Under the pieces are notes generated by a model. That model was not told the origin of the DNA, searched no databases, and worked only from the letters and a program-made list of their open reading frames with translations. Of a stretch of DNA of 64,000 bases, positions 62,320 to 64,000 are shown piece by piece. How positions within the stretch are numbered: the first letter of the stretch is position 1; each line of letters starts with the position of its first letter. The stretch is from Eleusine coracana subsp. coracana (lineage: Eukaryota > Streptophyta > Magnoliopsida > Poales > Poaceae): contig CM064429.1 in assembly GCA_032690845.1 (NCBI GenBank), positions 17,875,013 to 17,939,012 on the forward strand, given 5' to 3'. The position numbers were made by a program, and so were the translations under genes.

Positions 62320-62324
62320 AATTT

Positions 62325-62819
62325 GACCACCTCAAAGGTAAGGGTCTCAGTCCCAAAGTTGGATGGAGTCTCGAACGTGATGGGCAAGTCGATCTACCCA
62401 AGAAGTTTGGCCTATTTCCCAGGAACGATTCCATGGAATGGCGCGCTGGCCGGTCAAAGACGTGACCAGTCGATACCCAGGAGGTTGAGGGTTTTGGCGT
62501 ACAAGATGTTGAGGCAGCTGCTTCTGTCCATCAGCACCATGGTGAGGCGCACCTCAGCGATGATGGTCGACCACGAGCAGGTACCATCCCGGTCGTGGCA
62601 CGTGCATCAGGTTATTGGAGCAGTCAAAAGTGATCGACACCTCTGACCACTTGAGAAATGCCGGCGTGGTCGTCTCCTCCACGAAGACTTCAGATGCTCG
62701 ACCATGGCTGTGTGCCGACTTCGGCGGGCTTCGGGACCCATGAAGATCACATGGCACGCCATAGTATTGGGGAAGACTTCTCCCCCTTGCTCATCATCGT
62801 CGTCGTTCTCAGGGTCTTT
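62325..62819 (-). pseudogene. Protease N-terminal part of element G
   Basis: Fragments in several frames: MPCDLHGSRSPP, VSITFDCSNN, HVPRPGWYLLVVD, then near 62505-62540 MDRSSCLNILYAKTL. The active-site position reads DRSS where D[GS]GSS is expected, so the catalytic Gly is lost. GTETLTFEVV ends at the E junction and continues at 57981. Confidence 0.75.
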
Positions 62820-64000
62820 TTACTCCGGGTCCGACACCTTCTTCGGCTCTCCCTTCTTGCCCTCCTCTCGAACGAACTTCTTCATCAAAGAGCAGTCGTT
62901 GAGGAGGTGCTTGACGGGGAACTCGTAGTTGGGGCACGGGCCGTTCCACTTTTTCTTGAAGTGGTTTGAGACCTCCACTGTCGCAGGACTCATCACCTTA
63001 TGGTAAGTTGCGGCCACGATTTGGTCACGCCCCGTCCGTGACTTGTTATTCTTCTTTTTTGGGTGGTCAAAGGTGCCTTCGCCGGTGCCCTCGTTCTACT
63101 TACCTTTGCCCTTGCCTTTTAAGGTGTGGTTTAGGACCGCTCACACGCACTCCTCGCCAGAGACGAAGCTCATGGCAATATCCAAGAGCTCTCGAGCCGT
63201 GCAAGGGACCTTGCGACCCAACTCATGGATGAACTGCTCGAATGTCATGCCCGAGAGAAAGGCGCCGACAACATCCGCGTCGCCCACATTGGGCAACTCA
63301 TTGCACTTCATTTTGAAGCACCGGATGTAGTCACGAATGAACTCGCCATCCTTCTACTGGCAGTTATTGAGGTCCCAGGGGTTGCCTGGTCGGATGTTGG
63401 TTCCCTAGAAATTGCCGACAAAAATGTCCCTCAAGTCGGACCAGTTGTAAATCTGGCCCTCAGGGAGATGCTCGAGCCAAGCCTGAGCCAAGTTGGCAAG
63501 GTACAACGGTAAGTTACGGATGATGGTGGGGTCATCGATGGCCCCTACCGTCTGGCATGCGAGTCGGTAGTCCTCAAGCCCAGGATCCTTCGCCCCTGCC
63601 TACTTGGTGACGGTCATGGGCACTTGAAGGTGTAGGGGAAACTCAACACTACGGATTCACAAGCTAAAGACCCGTGGCCCTCTTGGGCTAGGGTACTGGC
63701 CCGTGTCCTCTTCGGTATCGTCATATCATCCACCACGGCGCGGTTGGCGACCCATCTCTTTGTTCGTCAATTCTCTCTCCAGTCAGTACGCTTTGAGGGT
63801 TGAATGCACGTCACGATTGGGCGGCGCACCGCAGCGAGCTCTCAGCTTGCAGTTTGGCAGCCTTGGCCAGTAGAGCTGCAAGTTCCCGTTGAGCTTCAGT
63901 CATCACGGGGTCAGGGAGAGTTTGGAGCAAGGCCGCAGCGGCTCCTATGTTTTGTCCCGTGCGAGCGAACTGCTAGGGTCCTTGGTGGTCATTGCCAATG
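62820..64000 (-). pseudogene. Gag of element G
   Basis: Broken by many stops. Readable parts from right to left: AQRELAALLAKAAKLQAESS near 63840-63900, LPLYLANLAQAWLEHLPEG and YNWSDLRDIFVGNF near 63420-63520, EFIRDYIRCFKMKCNELPNV and FLSGMTFEQFIHELGRKVP near 63200-63350, and a degenerate knuckle CPNYEFPVKHLLNDC near 62890-62940. This is the TAT/RIRE2-like gag core. The element continues past the window end. Confidence 0.8.

Larger units (their letters stand above)
45745..64000 (-). mobile_element. TAT-lineage Ty3/gypsy element G, interrupted twice
   Basis: Minus-strand order from right to left: gag (62820-64000), protease (62325-62760, interrupted by E, then 57826-57981), linker, RT, RNase H, second RNase H, integrase start (55276-55552), integrase continued after H (46560-47540), 3' region (45745-46560). 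The protease and integrase motifs (ILYAKTL, TFEVV, NYTYLKLKM, MPAQALQTIP) match what I know of RIRE2-like grass elements. LTRs are not in the window. Many stops make it old and inactive. Confidence 0.85.

Noticed and set aside
1..64000. tRNA genes, CRISPR arrays, rRNA or host protein-coding genes
   Set aside because: tRNA-like words are only primer-binding sites of 12-18 bases; no spaced identical repeats; all coding similarity is retroelement.

Overview
This window is plant repeat DNA and I see no credible host gene in it. Every coding stretch that can be supported belongs to an LTR retrotransposon. The families present (CRM-like and TAT-like Ty3/gypsy, Athila-like Ty3/gypsy, and a copia-like gag element) and their nesting point to a large grass (Poaceae) genome. 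At least five LTRs or partial LTRs of CRM-like type make a pericentromeric or centromere-proximal location plausible, but that is inference. No rRNA, tRNA, CRISPR array or bacterial operon is visible.

Layout, left to right. 1-4430: 3' half of a decayed CRM-like element (A, minus strand) cut in its gag zinc knuckle. 4431-14465: element B, minus strand, copia-like by its primer-binding site and gag. It has gag and an extra acidic ORF but no pol, is peppered with paired GGTCTGACC palindromes, and contains a 1-kb inverted repeat. 14466-14698: a fragment of a CRM-like LTR. 14699-22360, continued at 34371-34573: element F, TAT lineage, minus strand. It has an antisense, apparently spliced gene and a ten-copy 111-bp tandem array in its 3' region. 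22361-34370: element D, Athila-like, plus strand, inserted in the gag of F. It is an unusual three-LTR composite with gag-protease and an ATHILA-ORF1-like gene but no reverse transcriptase. 34574-35473: an E-type LTR with the start of a primer-binding site. 35474-36667 and 44466-44600: remnants, partly copia-like. 36668-44460: element C, a structurally complete but mutated CRM-like element with perfect TGTGC target-site duplications. 44600-45744: truncated Athila-type LTR, minus strand. 45745-64000: element G, TAT lineage, minus strand. It is split by Athila-like element H (47541-55275) in its integrase and by the short non-autonomous CRM-like element E (57982-62319) in its protease.

How the parts relate. 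C and A are degraded autonomous-type elements (gag, protease, RT, RNase H, integrase). E keeps one long open frame of 604 codons but lacks gag, RT and RNase H, so it would depend on relatives such as C. B and D belong to different superfamilies by their gag and primer-binding sites. Both have lost pol and both carry, downstream of gag, an extra ORF that looks homologous between them. Athila-like LTRs D and H place a pair of GC-rich palindromes about 110 bp upstream of the TATA box. D repeats the arrangement internally just ahead of its extra ORF, which suggests a second promoter.

No cellular defence or metabolic system was found. The most novel-looking items are the palindrome-pair/TATA architecture, the composite D element that seems to have moved as a unit, the shared extra ORF in two non-autonomous elements, and several repair-like junctions.
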